A DNA stretch of 31,136 bases from an uncultured Actinomycetes bacterium (GTDB taxonomy: Bacteria > Actinomycetota > Thermoleophilia > Gaiellales > Gaiellaceae). The position numbers and the translations under genes were made by a program. Positions 24,480-31,136 of the stretch are shown piece by piece. The DNA lies in assembly GCA_903930195.1 (NCBI GenBank), contig CAIYXH010000247.1, forward strand, positions 1 through 31,136, written 5' to 3'. The notes below the pieces were generated by a model. It saw nothing but the letters and a program-made list of their open reading frames with translations. It did not search any database and was not told the DNA's origin. Position 1 is the stretch's first letter; each line of letters begins with the position of its first letter.

Positions 24480-24797
24480 CTAGTTCTCGTCTGCGAGACC
24501 GAGCGAGCGCTCGAGGGCGCCCTTCGGTAGCGCGCCGACGGCCTGAGCCTTCGCCTCGCCGCCTTCGAACAGGAGCATCATCGGGATCGACGAAACGCCG
24601 TAGCGTTGCGCGAGAGCCTGCTCCTGGTCGACGTTCACCTTGACCAGCTTGATCGACTGCTCGTCGGCGATCCGGTCGAGGACGGGCGCCACTGCATGGC
24701 ACGGCCCACACCACTCGGCCCAGAAGTCGACGATGACCTTGCCCTCGTTGCCGAGGACTTCGTCCTGGAAGGTCGCTTCGGTTGCTTCGACTGCCAT
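24480..24797 (-). CDS. trxA: Thioredoxin
   Basis: General cytoplasmic disulphide reductase of 105 residues. It has the active site WCGPC (Cys30, Cys33), the VDFWAEW strand before it, KVNVDQ and the cis-Pro loop SSIPMM. The start ATG 24797 is preferred over an ORF start 33 bases upstream because AAAGGA sits 7 nt before it and it gives the family's usual length. It is divergent from ileS; its own promoter is not obvious in the 74-bp gap. Confidence 0.95.
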   Translation of the reverse strand: MAVEATEATFQDEVLGNEGKVIVDFWAEWCGPCHAVAPVLDRIADEQSIKLVKVNVDQEQALAQRYGVSSIPMMLLFEGGEAKAQAVGALPKGALERSLGLADEN

Positions 24798-24859
24798 TGC
24801 AAATCCTTTCGTGAGATCCACCTGCTCCAACGTGCGGAGAGCTCGGATTCTTCCCTCTC

Positions 24860-24865
24860 TAGGAT
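24860..24865 (+). promoter_or_regulatory. Putative -10 (TAGGAT) of ileS
   Basis: TAGGAT ends 6 nt before GTG 24872. No T-box leader fits in the short upstream region, so tRNA-sensing control of ileS by a T-box is absent. Confidence 0.45.
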
Positions 24866-24871
24866 GAGGGC

Positions 24872-27800
24872 GTGTTTACCCCTCTTCCCCCGGAGCCGGA
24901 CTCCGACGCCCTCGAGCGAGAGATCCTCGCACGCTGGGAGGACGAAGGTACCTTCGCGGCGCTCCGCGAGCAGAACAAGGGCGGCCCGAAGTTCTCGTTC
25001 ATCGACGGTCCCGTCACCGCGAACAAGAAGCTCGCGGTGCACACGGCGTGGGGGCGGACGCTCAAGGATGTGTTCCAGCGCTACAAGGCCCTCCGCGGCC
25101 ACGAGCTCCGCTACCAGAACGGCTTCGACTGCCAGGGGCTGTGGATCGAGGTCGGTGTCGAGCGCTCGCTCGGCTTCAACTCGAAGCGCGAGATCGAGGA
25201 GTACGGCCTGGAGAAGTTCGCCGAGCGCTGCCGCGAGGTCGTCGTCTCGTCGTCGGAAGCGCTGACGCGCGGCTGCACGCGGCTCGGCCAGTGGATGGAC
25301 TGGGGCAACGACTACTTCACCTTCTCCGACACGAACATCGAGTACATCTGGCGATTCCTCAAGATCTGCCACGAGCGCGAGATGCTCTACATGGGCCATC
25401 GCGCGACCGCGTGGTGCCCGCGCTGCGGGACGTCGCTCTCGCAGCACGAACTGACGCAGTCCGGCGTCTACCAGGAGAAGAGCGACCCTTCGCTGTTCGT
25501 CCGCTTCCCGCTGCTCGACCGGCCGGGCGAGTCGGTCGTCGTCTGGACGACGACCCCGTGGACGCTGCCGGCGAACGTCGCCGCGGCGGTGCATCCCGAA
25601 GGCGAGTACGGCCTGCGCGAGAGCGGCGAGTGGGTGCTCGTCGCGCGCTTCCCCGACGACACGTTCGTGCGCCGCGTGCCTGGGGCCGAGCTCGTCGGGC
25701 TCCGCTACCAGGGCCCGTTCGACAACCTGGCGCCGGGCGGCGGGATCGAGCATCACATCGTCCCGTGGGACGAGGTCTCGCTCGAGGAGGGCACCGGCAT
25801 CGTCCACATCGCAACGGGCTGCGGGCCCGAGGACTTCGAGCTCGGCAAGTCCCTCGGGCTTCCCGTGCTGACCCCGGTCGACGAGGCCGGGCACTTCTAC
25901 GACGACTACGGCTGGCTCCACGGGCTCTCGACCGTCGAGGTGACCGACCAGATCGTCGGCGACCTCGGCGAGCGCGGCTTCCTCGTCGAGGCAGGGACGT
26001 ACGTCCACAATTACGCGCACTGCTGGCGCTGCGACACGCCGATCATCTACCGGCTCTCCGACGACTGGTTCATCGCGGTCGACGGTGTCCGCCCGCGCCT
26101 GCTCGAGGAGAACGACAAGGTCGAGTGGGTGCCGGACTACATGGGCAAGCGCATGGACGACTGGCTGCGCAACATGGGCGACTGGAACATCTCGCGGCGC
26201 CGCTACTACGGTCTGCCGCTGCCGTTCTACCCGTGCTCGTGCGGCCACCTCAACGTGATCGGCTCGAAGGCCGAGCTGGAGGAGCGCGCCCTCGGCGGCC
26301 TCGATCAGCTCCAGGAGCTGCGCCGGCCGTGGATCGACCGCGTGCCGATCTCCTGCGCCGCCTGCGGCGAGCGGGTCGAGCGCGTCGTCGAGGTCGGCGA
26401 CGTCTGGCTCGACGCCGGCATCGTCCCGTTCTCCACCCTCGGCTGGCAGAACCCGGAGTGGAAGGAGCAGGGCTACGCGACAGGCGCGGCCGCGGGTCTC
26501 ACCACGGCCGACCTGCCCGACCATGCCTACTGGGAGGAGTGGTTCCCGGCCGACTGGGTCACCGAGATGCGCGAGCAGATCCGGCTCTGGTTCTACTCGC
26601 AGTTCTTCATGTCCGTGGTGCTCGTCGACCGCTCGCCGTACAAGCGGGTGCTCGGCTACGAGAAGATGCTCGACGAGACCGGGCGGGAGATGCACGGCTC
26701 CTGGGGGAACATGATCGACGCCGAGGATGCGTTCACGCGCATGGGCGCCGACGTGATGCGCTGGCAGTACTGCGCGCAGCCGCCCGACCGGAACCTGCTC
26801 TTCGGCTTCGGCCCGGGGCACGAGATCAAGCGCCGCCTGCTGACCCTCTGGCACTCGGTCAAGTTCTTCGTCGACTACGCGAACATCGAGGGCTTCGAGC
26901 CGACCCTCGCCGACCTCGACGGCGGTCCGAACGTCTCGCGTCCGCTCGACCGCTGGCTCGTCGAGCGCGCGAACGCGCTCGTCGCCGCGGCAACGGAGGG
27001 CTACGAGGCGACGCTGACGGTCGACGTGATCCGCGCTTTCGAGGAGTACGTCGACGATCTCTCCAACTGGTACATCCGGCTCTCCCGGTCGCGCTTCTAC
27101 GGCGAGGACGAGGAGGCGTTCCGCACTCTCTGGTACGGCCTCGTCCAGGCGCTCCGGGTGATCGCGCCGGTGATGCCGTTCCTCACCGACCACCTCTGGC
27201 GGAACCTGGTTCCCGGCGGCGCAGCCTCGGTGCATCTCGCCGGCTGGCCCGACGCACCGGAGCCCGACGCCGAGCTCCTCGCCGAGCAGGCGCGCGTCCG
27301 CCGGGTGATCGACCTCGGCCGCCAGGCGCGCTCGAGCTCCGGCATCCGCCTGCGCCAGCCGCTACGCCGCCTGGTCGTCCACGGCCTCGACGTGCCGGAG
27401 GCCTACGTCGCGCAGATCGACACCGAGCTCGGCGTCAAGGCGGTCGAGTTCGGCGAGGTCGCCGCATCCGAGCTGAAGGTGAAGCCGAACCTGCCGGTGC
27501 TCGGCCCGAAGCTCGGCCCCGCGTTGCGCGAGGTCTCCACGGCGCTTGCCGCCGGAGCGTTCACGGAGCTCGACGGCGGCCGCTTCCAGGTCGGCGAGCG
27601 CGTGCTCGAGCCCGACGAGGTGCTCGTGGAGCGCGTCGGCCTCGACGGCTGGTCGGTCGCCTCCGAGGGAGGCCTCACCGTCGCGCTCGACACCACGCTC
27701 GACGACGAGCTGCTGCTCGAAGGCCGCCTCAACGACCGCATCCGCGACGTGCAGGTGCTGCGCAAGGAGTCGGGCCTCGAGCTCACCGACCGGATCCGTC

Positions 27801-27907
27801 TCTGGATCCCCGACGCCGAGCTCCTGCCCTTCACCGACCGCATCGCCGGCGACACGCTGGCGGTCTCGGTCGAGCACGGCGCCGAGCTCCGTCTCGAAAA
27901 GGCCTAG
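24872..27907 (+). CDS. ileS: Isoleucyl-tRNA synthetase with degenerate class I signatures
   Basis: Charges tRNA-Ile, with editing of valine. It has 1011 residues. The N-terminal GPVTANKKLAVHTAWGRTLKD holds the HIGH-equivalent as HTAW (57-60). The CP1 editing domain includes WTTTPWTLPANV and GTGIVHIATGCGPEDF. Zinc-ribbon cysteines occur in CPRCGTS, CWRCD and CSCGH. The KMSKS-equivalent at 606-610 is EMHGS, followed by WGN, so both lysines are absent. The anticodon-binding domain contains NWYIRLSRSRFYG. The overall sequence matches an IleRS clade in which these motifs are commonly HHAW and MHKS; the Thr and Gly here are unusual. It is the only IleRS seen in the window and is probably functional. 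Confidence 0.95.
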   Translation: MFTPLPPEPDSDALEREILARWEDEGTFAALREQNKGGPKFSFIDGPVTANKKLAVHTAWGRTLKDVFQRYKALRGHELRYQNGFDCQGLWIEVGVERSLGFNSKREIEEYGLEKFAERCREVVVSSSEALTRGCTRLGQWMDWGNDYFTFSDTNIEYIWRFLKICHEREMLYMGHRATAWCPRCGTSLSQHELTQSGVYQEKSDPSLFVRFPLLDRPGESVVVWTTTPWTLPANVAAAVHPEGEYGLRESGEWVLVARFPDDTFVRRVPGAELVGLRYQGPFDNLAPGGGIEHHIVPWDEVSLEEGTGIVHIATGCGPEDFELGKSLGLPVLTPVDEAGHFYDDYGWLHGLSTVEVTDQIVGDLGERGFLVEAGTYVHNYAHCWRCDTPIIYRLSDDWFIAVDGVRPRLLEENDKVEWVPDYMGKRMDDWLRNMGDWNISRRRYYGLPLPFYPCSCGHLNVIGSKAELEERALGGLDQLQELRRPWIDRVPISCAACGERVERVVEVGDVWLDAGIVPFSTLGWQNPEWKEQGYATGAAAGLTTADLPDHAYWEEWFPADWVTEMREQIRLWFYSQFFMSVVLVDRSPYKRVLGYEKMLDETGREMHGSWGNMIDAEDAFTRMGADVMRWQYCAQPPDRNLLFGFGPGHEIKRRLLTLWHSVKFFVDYANIEGFEPTLADLDGGPNVSRPLDRWLVERANALVAAATEGYEATLTVDVIRAFEEYVDDLSNWYIRLSRSRFYGEDEEAFRTLWYGLVQALRVIAPVMPFLTDHLWRNLVPGGAASVHLAGWPDAPEPDAELLAEQARVRRVIDLGRQARSSSGIRLRQPLRRLVVHGLDVPEAYVAQIDTELGVKAVEFGEVAASELKVKPNLPVLGPKLGPALREVSTALAAGAFTELDGGRFQVGERVLEPDEVLVERVGLDGWSVASEGGLTVALDTTLDDELLLEGRLNDRIRDVQVLRKESGLELTDRIRLWIPDAELLPFTDRIAGDTLAVSVEHGAELRLEKA

Positions 27908-27942
27908 AGCCCTGGGGCAGACCTGAGGTCTGACCCAGGGCT
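27908..27942. terminator. Long hairpin immediately after ileS
   Basis: AGCCCTGGG ... CCCAGGGCT (27908-27916/27934-27942) encloses AGACC-TGA-GGTCT. It begins on the base after the ileS stop. No T run follows, so termination may rely on the next hairpin too. Confidence 0.55.
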
Positions 27943-27948
27943 CTCGTA

Positions 27949-28028
27949 GGGACAGGGCTTGAGCCCTGTCCCCGTCTGTCACTCGAACGTCGGGACAGGC
28001 CCCGGCTCCGCCGGGACAGTGCCTGTGC
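27949..28028. repeat. Dispersed hairpin repeats, copies 6 and 7
   Basis: Copy 6 is the perfect stem GGGACAGGGC-TTGA-GCCCTGTCCC (27949-27972), almost the same arms as the rpsI terminator. Copy 7 (27984-28026) begins CGAACGTCGGGACAGG and has inner stem CCCGGC-TCC-GCCGGG with outer ACAGGC/GCCTGT. A further 14-bp palindrome GCGCCGATCGGCGC lies at 28032-28045. Together they fill the gap between convergent ileS and ispH. Confidence 0.78.
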
Positions 28029-28051
28029 GCCGCGCCGATCGGCGCCTACGT

Positions 28052-29011
28052 CTACGCCTGCTGCTCGGCGGCGAGCGCGAGCTCGCGGCGCAGCTCGACC
28101 GGGAGGCGGAACTCGATGTCCTCCTCGGCGAAGCGATGAGGCGTGATGTCCGTCACCCCGCGGGCGCGGAACCAGTCGCAGGTGCGCTGGACGAGCTTCT
28201 CGGGTGCGGAGGCGCCGGAGGTGATGCCGACGACCTCGACGCCTTCGAGCCAGCGCTCGTCGATCTCGGTCTCGTCGTCGATGAGGTAGGAGCGCACGCC
28301 GTACGACATGGCAACCTCGACGAGGCGGTTCGAGTTCGACGAGTTCCGGGAACCGATCACGAGGAGCAGGTCGATCTCGGGAAGCATCTCCTTGACCGCC
28401 CACTGGCGGTTGGAGGTGGCGTAACAGATGTCCTCGCGCTGCGGCGCGCGGATGTTCGGGAAGCGTTCGCGCAGCGCAGCGATCACGACGCTCGTCTCGT
28501 CGACCGAGAGCGTGGTCTGCGTCACGTAGGCGAGCTTGCGCTCCTCGGGGAGCTCCAGGGCGGCGACGTCCTCGACGGACTCGACGAGCACGATCGACTC
28601 CGGGATCTCGCCCATCGTCCCGACGACCTCCTCGTGGCCGGCGTGGCCGATGAGGATGACGAGGCAGCCGTCGTCGGCGTACCGGCGGGCCTGGACGTGA
28701 ACCTTGGTGACGAGGGGACAGGTCGCGTCGATCGTGCGCAGCGAGAGCGCGTTCGCGTTCGTGCGCACCGACGGCGCGACGCCGTGGGCCGAGAGCACCA
28801 TCGTCTGGCCCTCCGGAACCTCATTCTCGTCGTCGACGAAGATCGCGCCGCGCGCCTCGAGGTCGTGCACGACGTGGATGTTGTGGACGATCTGCTTGCG
28901 CACGTAGACCGGGCTGCCGTAGAGCTCGAGCGCCTGCTCGACGGTCTCCACGGCCCGCTCGACGCCGGCGCAGTAGCCGCGGGGCGAAGCCAGGAGAACC
29001 TTGCGCACCAT
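28052..29011 (-). CDS. ispH: 4-hydroxy-3-methylbut-2-enyl diphosphate reductase
   Basis: Iron-sulphur enzyme making IPP and DMAPP, the last step of the MEP isoprenoid pathway. It has 319 residues. The three cluster cysteines are Cys14 (RGYCAGVERA), Cys98 (DATCPLV) and Cys196 (EDICYATSNRQ). The substrate residues in HNIHVV, SAHGV and GHAGHEE are present, as is SRNSSNSNRL. The ATG at 29011 lies 7 nt after TACACT (29024-29019, minus). Stands alone on the minus strand. Confidence 0.96.
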   Translation of the reverse strand: MVRKVLLASPRGYCAGVERAVETVEQALELYGSPVYVRKQIVHNIHVVHDLEARGAIFVDDENEVPEGQTMVLSAHGVAPSVRTNANALSLRTIDATCPLVTKVHVQARRYADDGCLVILIGHAGHEEVVGTMGEIPESIVLVESVEDVAALELPEERKLAYVTQTTLSVDETSVVIAALRERFPNIRAPQREDICYATSNRQWAVKEMLPEIDLLLVIGSRNSSNSNRLVEVAMSYGVRSYLIDDETEIDERWLEGVEVVGITSGASAPEKLVQRTCDWFRARGVTDITPHRFAEEDIEFRLPVELRRELALAAEQQA

Positions 29012-29209
29012 CGTGTCCAGTGTAGAGAAGAGCGGAGAGGAGGCCCGCCGCTCGGGGGGTCGGCGCGACGGGCCCTCTCTCGCCCGACACTCCGCGGAAT
29101 CCGCTTCGCGTCGGCGCCCAGTGCGCCTTGGACGCTAATGACGATTCGGTGTCGGCTCAATGGGCCGCTAGGCCTATCTTCGCGACCGCAAGAACCACGC
29201 CAAAAGTCG
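29012..29209. other. Non-coding region between ispH and the EamA gene, with one strong hairpin
   Basis: No credible ORF. Beyond the ispH -10 (29024-29019), the minus strand can fold GAGAG-GGCCCG ... CGGGCC-CTCTC (29079-29035) around a stem whose loop carries CCCCCC (complement of 29054-29059). On that strand it is followed by CTCTTCTC. This could be a small RNA or the 3' end of the EamA transcript. No promoter is convincing. Confidence 0.35.
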
Positions 29210-30121
29210 TCAGCGCGCACTCTGGGCGAGCACGATGGCGCAGAGGACGGTCGCGGCGCCGACGAGCTGCACGGTGCCGAGGGCCTCTCCGAGCCAGGCC
29301 CAGGCGACGATCGTGGCGGCAACGGGCTCGAGCATCGCGGCGATGCCGACGCGCGTCGCCGGCAGATGACGGAGGGCGCTGACGACCAGGAAGAACGGGA
29401 CGATCGTCCCGAGCACGATCAGGTAGCAGAGCAGCGCCCACACCGGCAGGTGCCGGCTCGAGAGGTGCCCGAGGAGCGAGACGTGGGCGCTCACGGCGTG
29501 GCCGGGGAAGCTCCACCACGGCGCGACGATCGCCCAGAAGAGGGCGCCGAAGCCGAAGCCCCAGGCGAGCAGCGAGACAGGATCGCGCTCGCCGACGGCG
29601 TGCTCGGCGAGGAGCAGATAGGTCGCGTAGGCGACCGCAGCGGCCAGGGCGAAGCCGATCCCGGCGGTCGAGAGCGAGCCGCCATGGCGCACGTCGACGA
29701 TCAGCCCGAGGCCGACGAGGGCGAGGCAGAGCGCGAGCCAGACGCGTTGCCGCACCGGTTCGTGGAAGACGCAGCGCGCCCAGATCGCGACGAGGAGCGG
29801 CGCCAGGTACTCGATCAGGAGCGCGATCCCGATGGCGAGCCGGTGGATCGCGAGGAAGTAGAACCACTGCACGAACGCGAGCCCGCCGATGCCGAAGAGC
29901 GCGAGCACCGGGAGCTCGCGTCGCCGCACGCGCAGGCGCTCGGGCGCGGTCACGAGCAGCACGAGCACGAGCCCGAGCGCCGCCCCGGTCGAGCGCACCT
30001 CGGTGAGCCGCTCCGACGAGATCCCGGAGGCGAGAATCACCTTCGAGACGGTGCCGTTGACGCCCCAGAGCGCGGCCGCAATCGCCACCAGGAGGTAGCC
30101 CCTACGGGGGTGTTGTGTCAC
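29210..30121 (-). CDS. EamA-type (DMT superfamily) permease
   Basis: Membrane transporter of 303 residues with about ten TM helices in two EamA repeats. The first repeat begins GYLLVAIAAALWGVNGTVSK with the typical WG near TM1. The second includes ALLCYLIVLGTIVPFFLVVSALRHLPATRVGIAAMLEPVAATIVAW, the family's hallmark C-terminal helix pair. Relatives export amino acids or other metabolites; substrate unknown. The GTG at 30121 lies 6 nt after TAGGCT on its strand and gives a normal short N-terminus. Divergent from tRNA-Pro. Confidence 0.92.
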   Translation of the reverse strand: MTQHPRRGYLLVAIAAALWGVNGTVSKVILASGISSERLTEVRSTGAALGLVLVLLVTAPERLRVRRRELPVLALFGIGGLAFVQWFYFLAIHRLAIGIALLIEYLAPLLVAIWARCVFHEPVRQRVWLALCLALVGLGLIVDVRHGGSLSTAGIGFALAAAVAYATYLLLAEHAVGERDPVSLLAWGFGFGALFWAIVAPWWSFPGHAVSAHVSLLGHLSSRHLPVWALLCYLIVLGTIVPFFLVVSALRHLPATRVGIAAMLEPVAATIVAWAWLGEALGTVQLVGAATVLCAIVLAQSAR

Positions 30122-30127
30122 ACGCGG

Positions 30128-30149
30128 AGCCTAGGGATCGCCCTAGACT
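30128..30149. promoter_or_regulatory. Divergent -10 elements within a palindrome (EamA / tRNA-Pro)
   Basis: Minus TAGGCT (30133-30128) serves the EamA gene and plus TAGACT (30144-30149) serves the tRNA, 10 bp apart. Both overlap the perfect inverted repeat CTAGGG-ATCG-CCCTAG (30131-30146). Confidence 0.5.
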
Positions 30150-30157
30150 GACGCGGA

Positions 30158-30232
30158 CGGGACGTAGCTCAGCCTGGTTAGAGCGCTGCGTTTGGGACGC
30201 AGAGGCCGCGAGTTCGAATCTCGCCGTCCCGA
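30158..30232 (+). tRNA. tRNA-Pro (anticodon UGG)
   Basis: A 75-nt cloverleaf: acceptor CGGGACG/CGTCCCG (30158-30164/30225-30231), D stem GCTC/GAGC, anticodon stem CTGCG/CGCAG with loop TTTGGGA (anticodon TGG at 30193-30195), T stem GCGAG/CTCGC around TTCGAAT, discriminator A at 30232. The C1-G72 pair and A73 fit proline. CCA is not encoded. The -10 TAGACT ends only 8 nt upstream, so the primary transcript would have almost no 5' leader for RNase P. Confidence 0.97.
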
Positions 30233-30245
30233 CTGTTTCTCTCTA

Positions 30246-31136
30246 CTAGAGAACCCAGCCGCCGTCTCGCAGGATCGGCACCTCGTCGCCGGAGGCGGTG
30301 ACGCCCCAGACGCCGAGCTCCCCGGAGGCGATCATGAAGTCGGTGTGGATCGACGAGTGGTTGATGCCCTGCGCGTTCCGCTCGTCGGGCGTCAGCTCGG
30401 ACGCGCCCTCGACGCACTGCGTGATCGCAGCGCCGAAGGCGATGTGCGCGGCGGCGTTCTCGTCGAAAAGCGTGTCGTAGAAGACGAGGCCGGTGCGCCC
30501 GACCGCGGAGTCGCGGTCGACGAGGGCGATCTCGCCGAGGCGGCAGGCGGTCTCGTCGGAGGCGACGTGGCTCCGCATCAGCTCCTGCCCCTCGTCGGCG
30601 GTGACCTCGACCGCCCGGCCGCCCTCGAAGCGCACGGCGAGCCCGCGGACGATCGTGCCCTGCAGCTGGAGGGGATAGGTCGAGCGGACGACGCCGTCGA
30701 CGCGGCGCGCATCGGGCGCGCTGAAGACCTCCTCGGTCGGCATGTTCGCGACGTGGTCGATGCCGTTCGAGTGGTCGAGCGCCGCCTGCCAGAGGGAGTT
30801 CGGGAGCAGCCCGACGGTCAGGTCGGTGCCGGGGCCGCGGTAGCGGAGCGCGTCGAAGCGGCGCGCGTTCATCGCCTCGGAGCGGACCGAGAGCTTCTCG
30901 ATGTGCGTCTTCCACGCAGCCACGGGATCGGGCTCGTCGAGCCGCACGGCGGAGGCGACCGCCTGCCAGAGGCGCTCGACGTCGGGCTCGCCGAAGACGA
31001 CCTGCGCCCAGCCGGGTGTGGGGAAGGAGACGATCGACCAGTTGCAGGCGCCGCCGGTCAGCCGCAGGCTCGCCTCGGCGACCTCTTTCATCCGGGCGCG
31101 CCCGACGCGGCTGCCGTCGAGGTCGGCGAAGAGCTC
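30246..31136 (-). CDS. M29-family aminopeptidase, partial (N-terminus beyond right edge)
   Basis: Metal-dependent cytosolic aminopeptidase of the AmpS/AmpT (thermophilic aminopeptidase) family. The last 297 codons are present and the frame is open to the window edge; upstream of the first internal Met it reads FADLDGSRVGRAR, which is family-like, so that Met is not the start. Expected metal-ligand segments are seen: MPTEEVFSAP (Glu), LGEIALVDRDS (Glu), DENAAAHIAFG (Glu, His) and SSIHTDFMI (His, Asp). It ends in EVPILRDGGWVL. Likely role: release of N-terminal residues in peptide turnover. It ends 13 bases after the tRNA on the opposite strand. Confidence 0.92.
   Translation of the reverse strand, partial: ELFADLDGSRVGRARMKEVAEASLRLTGGACNWSIVSFPTPGWAQVVFGEPDVERLWQAVASAVRLDEPDPVAAWKTHIEKLSVRSEAMNARRFDALRYRGPGTDLTVGLLPNSLWQAALDHSNGIDHVANMPTEEVFSAPDARRVDGVVRSTYPLQLQGTIVRGLAVRFEGGRAVEVTADEGQELMRSHVASDETACRLGEIALVDRDSAVGRTGLVFYDTLFDENAAAHIAFGAAITQCVEGASELTPDERNAQGINHSSIHTDFMIASGELGVWGVTASGDEVPILRDGGWVL

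Noticed and set aside
24635..27235. Long antisense open frame over ileS (866 codons)
   Set aside because: A shadow of the high-GC codon pattern: Glu/Arg/Val-rich, no recognisable domain, while the opposite strand encodes complete IleRS.
27959..30151. Plus-strand frame over ispH and the EamA gene (730 codons)
   Set aside because: Antisense to two clear genes, with composition typical of shadow frames.

Overview
The window is high-GC, gene-dense actinobacterial DNA. The order rplM-rpsI ... glmM-glmS ... acpS-nnr-alr is the classical actinobacterial arrangement. The IleRS type, the many promoters abutting start codons and the overall style suggest a deep-branching lineage such as Thermoleophilia; that placement is inference, not a database result. 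I see no phage, insertion sequence, CRISPR array or plasmid module. Almost everything is housekeeping, with some accessory genes between the conserved blocks.

Layout. 1-1055 (minus) is the N-terminal part of a family 3 glycoside hydrolase running off the left edge. 1178-5302 is guaB-guaA followed by two tandem secreted small-barrel proteins. 5398-6215 is rplM-rpsI, ending in a strong terminator. 6421-7388 holds a DHFR-like reductase and a secreted protein. 7446-9639 is a divergent TetR/MFS efflux pair with a very readable promoter-operator. 9656-10944 holds a RidA protein and a secreted-protein gene split by an in-frame TAA. 10991-14214 is glmM-glmS (UDP-GlcNAc precursor supply), then a candidate structured RNA and a LysR regulator. 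15431-19570 carries a tiny membrane protein, arfB, a HAD phosphatase, acpS, nnr and alr. 19567-21094 is a divergent SDR/fabI pair. 21095-21648 is the only long stretch without a conventional gene; it holds a promoter-SD-small ORF-terminator unit and a second, weaker structured region. 21649-24473 has a carboxylate-amine ligase with RidA (minus) and a serine beta-lactamase-like protein with a Nudix hydrolase (plus). 24480-31136 has thioredoxin, ileS, ispH, an EamA transporter, tRNA-Pro(UGG) and a truncated M29 aminopeptidase.

The genes supply nucleotides (guaBA), cell-wall precursors (glmM, glmS, alr), fatty acids (acpS, fabI), isoprenoids (ispH), translation (rplM, rpsI, ileS, tRNA-Pro, arfB) and metabolite or redox repair (nnr, two RidA proteins, Nudix, thioredoxin).

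Three themes cut across genes. First, about a dozen starts lie 5-9 nt after a TANNNT hexamer, so leaderless transcription is probably common here. Second, a family of GC-rich palindromic repeats (core CGGGACAGG ... CCTGTCCC) sits at gene ends, is related in sequence to the rpsI terminator, and in one place supplies the C-terminus of alr. Third, several divergent pairs share extremely compact promoter regions, one pair with overlapping start codons. I did not find a convincing new multi-gene system. The best leads for undescribed biology are the repeat family, the candidate RNA after glmS, the glmS leader and the small-ORF locus at 21164-21648.
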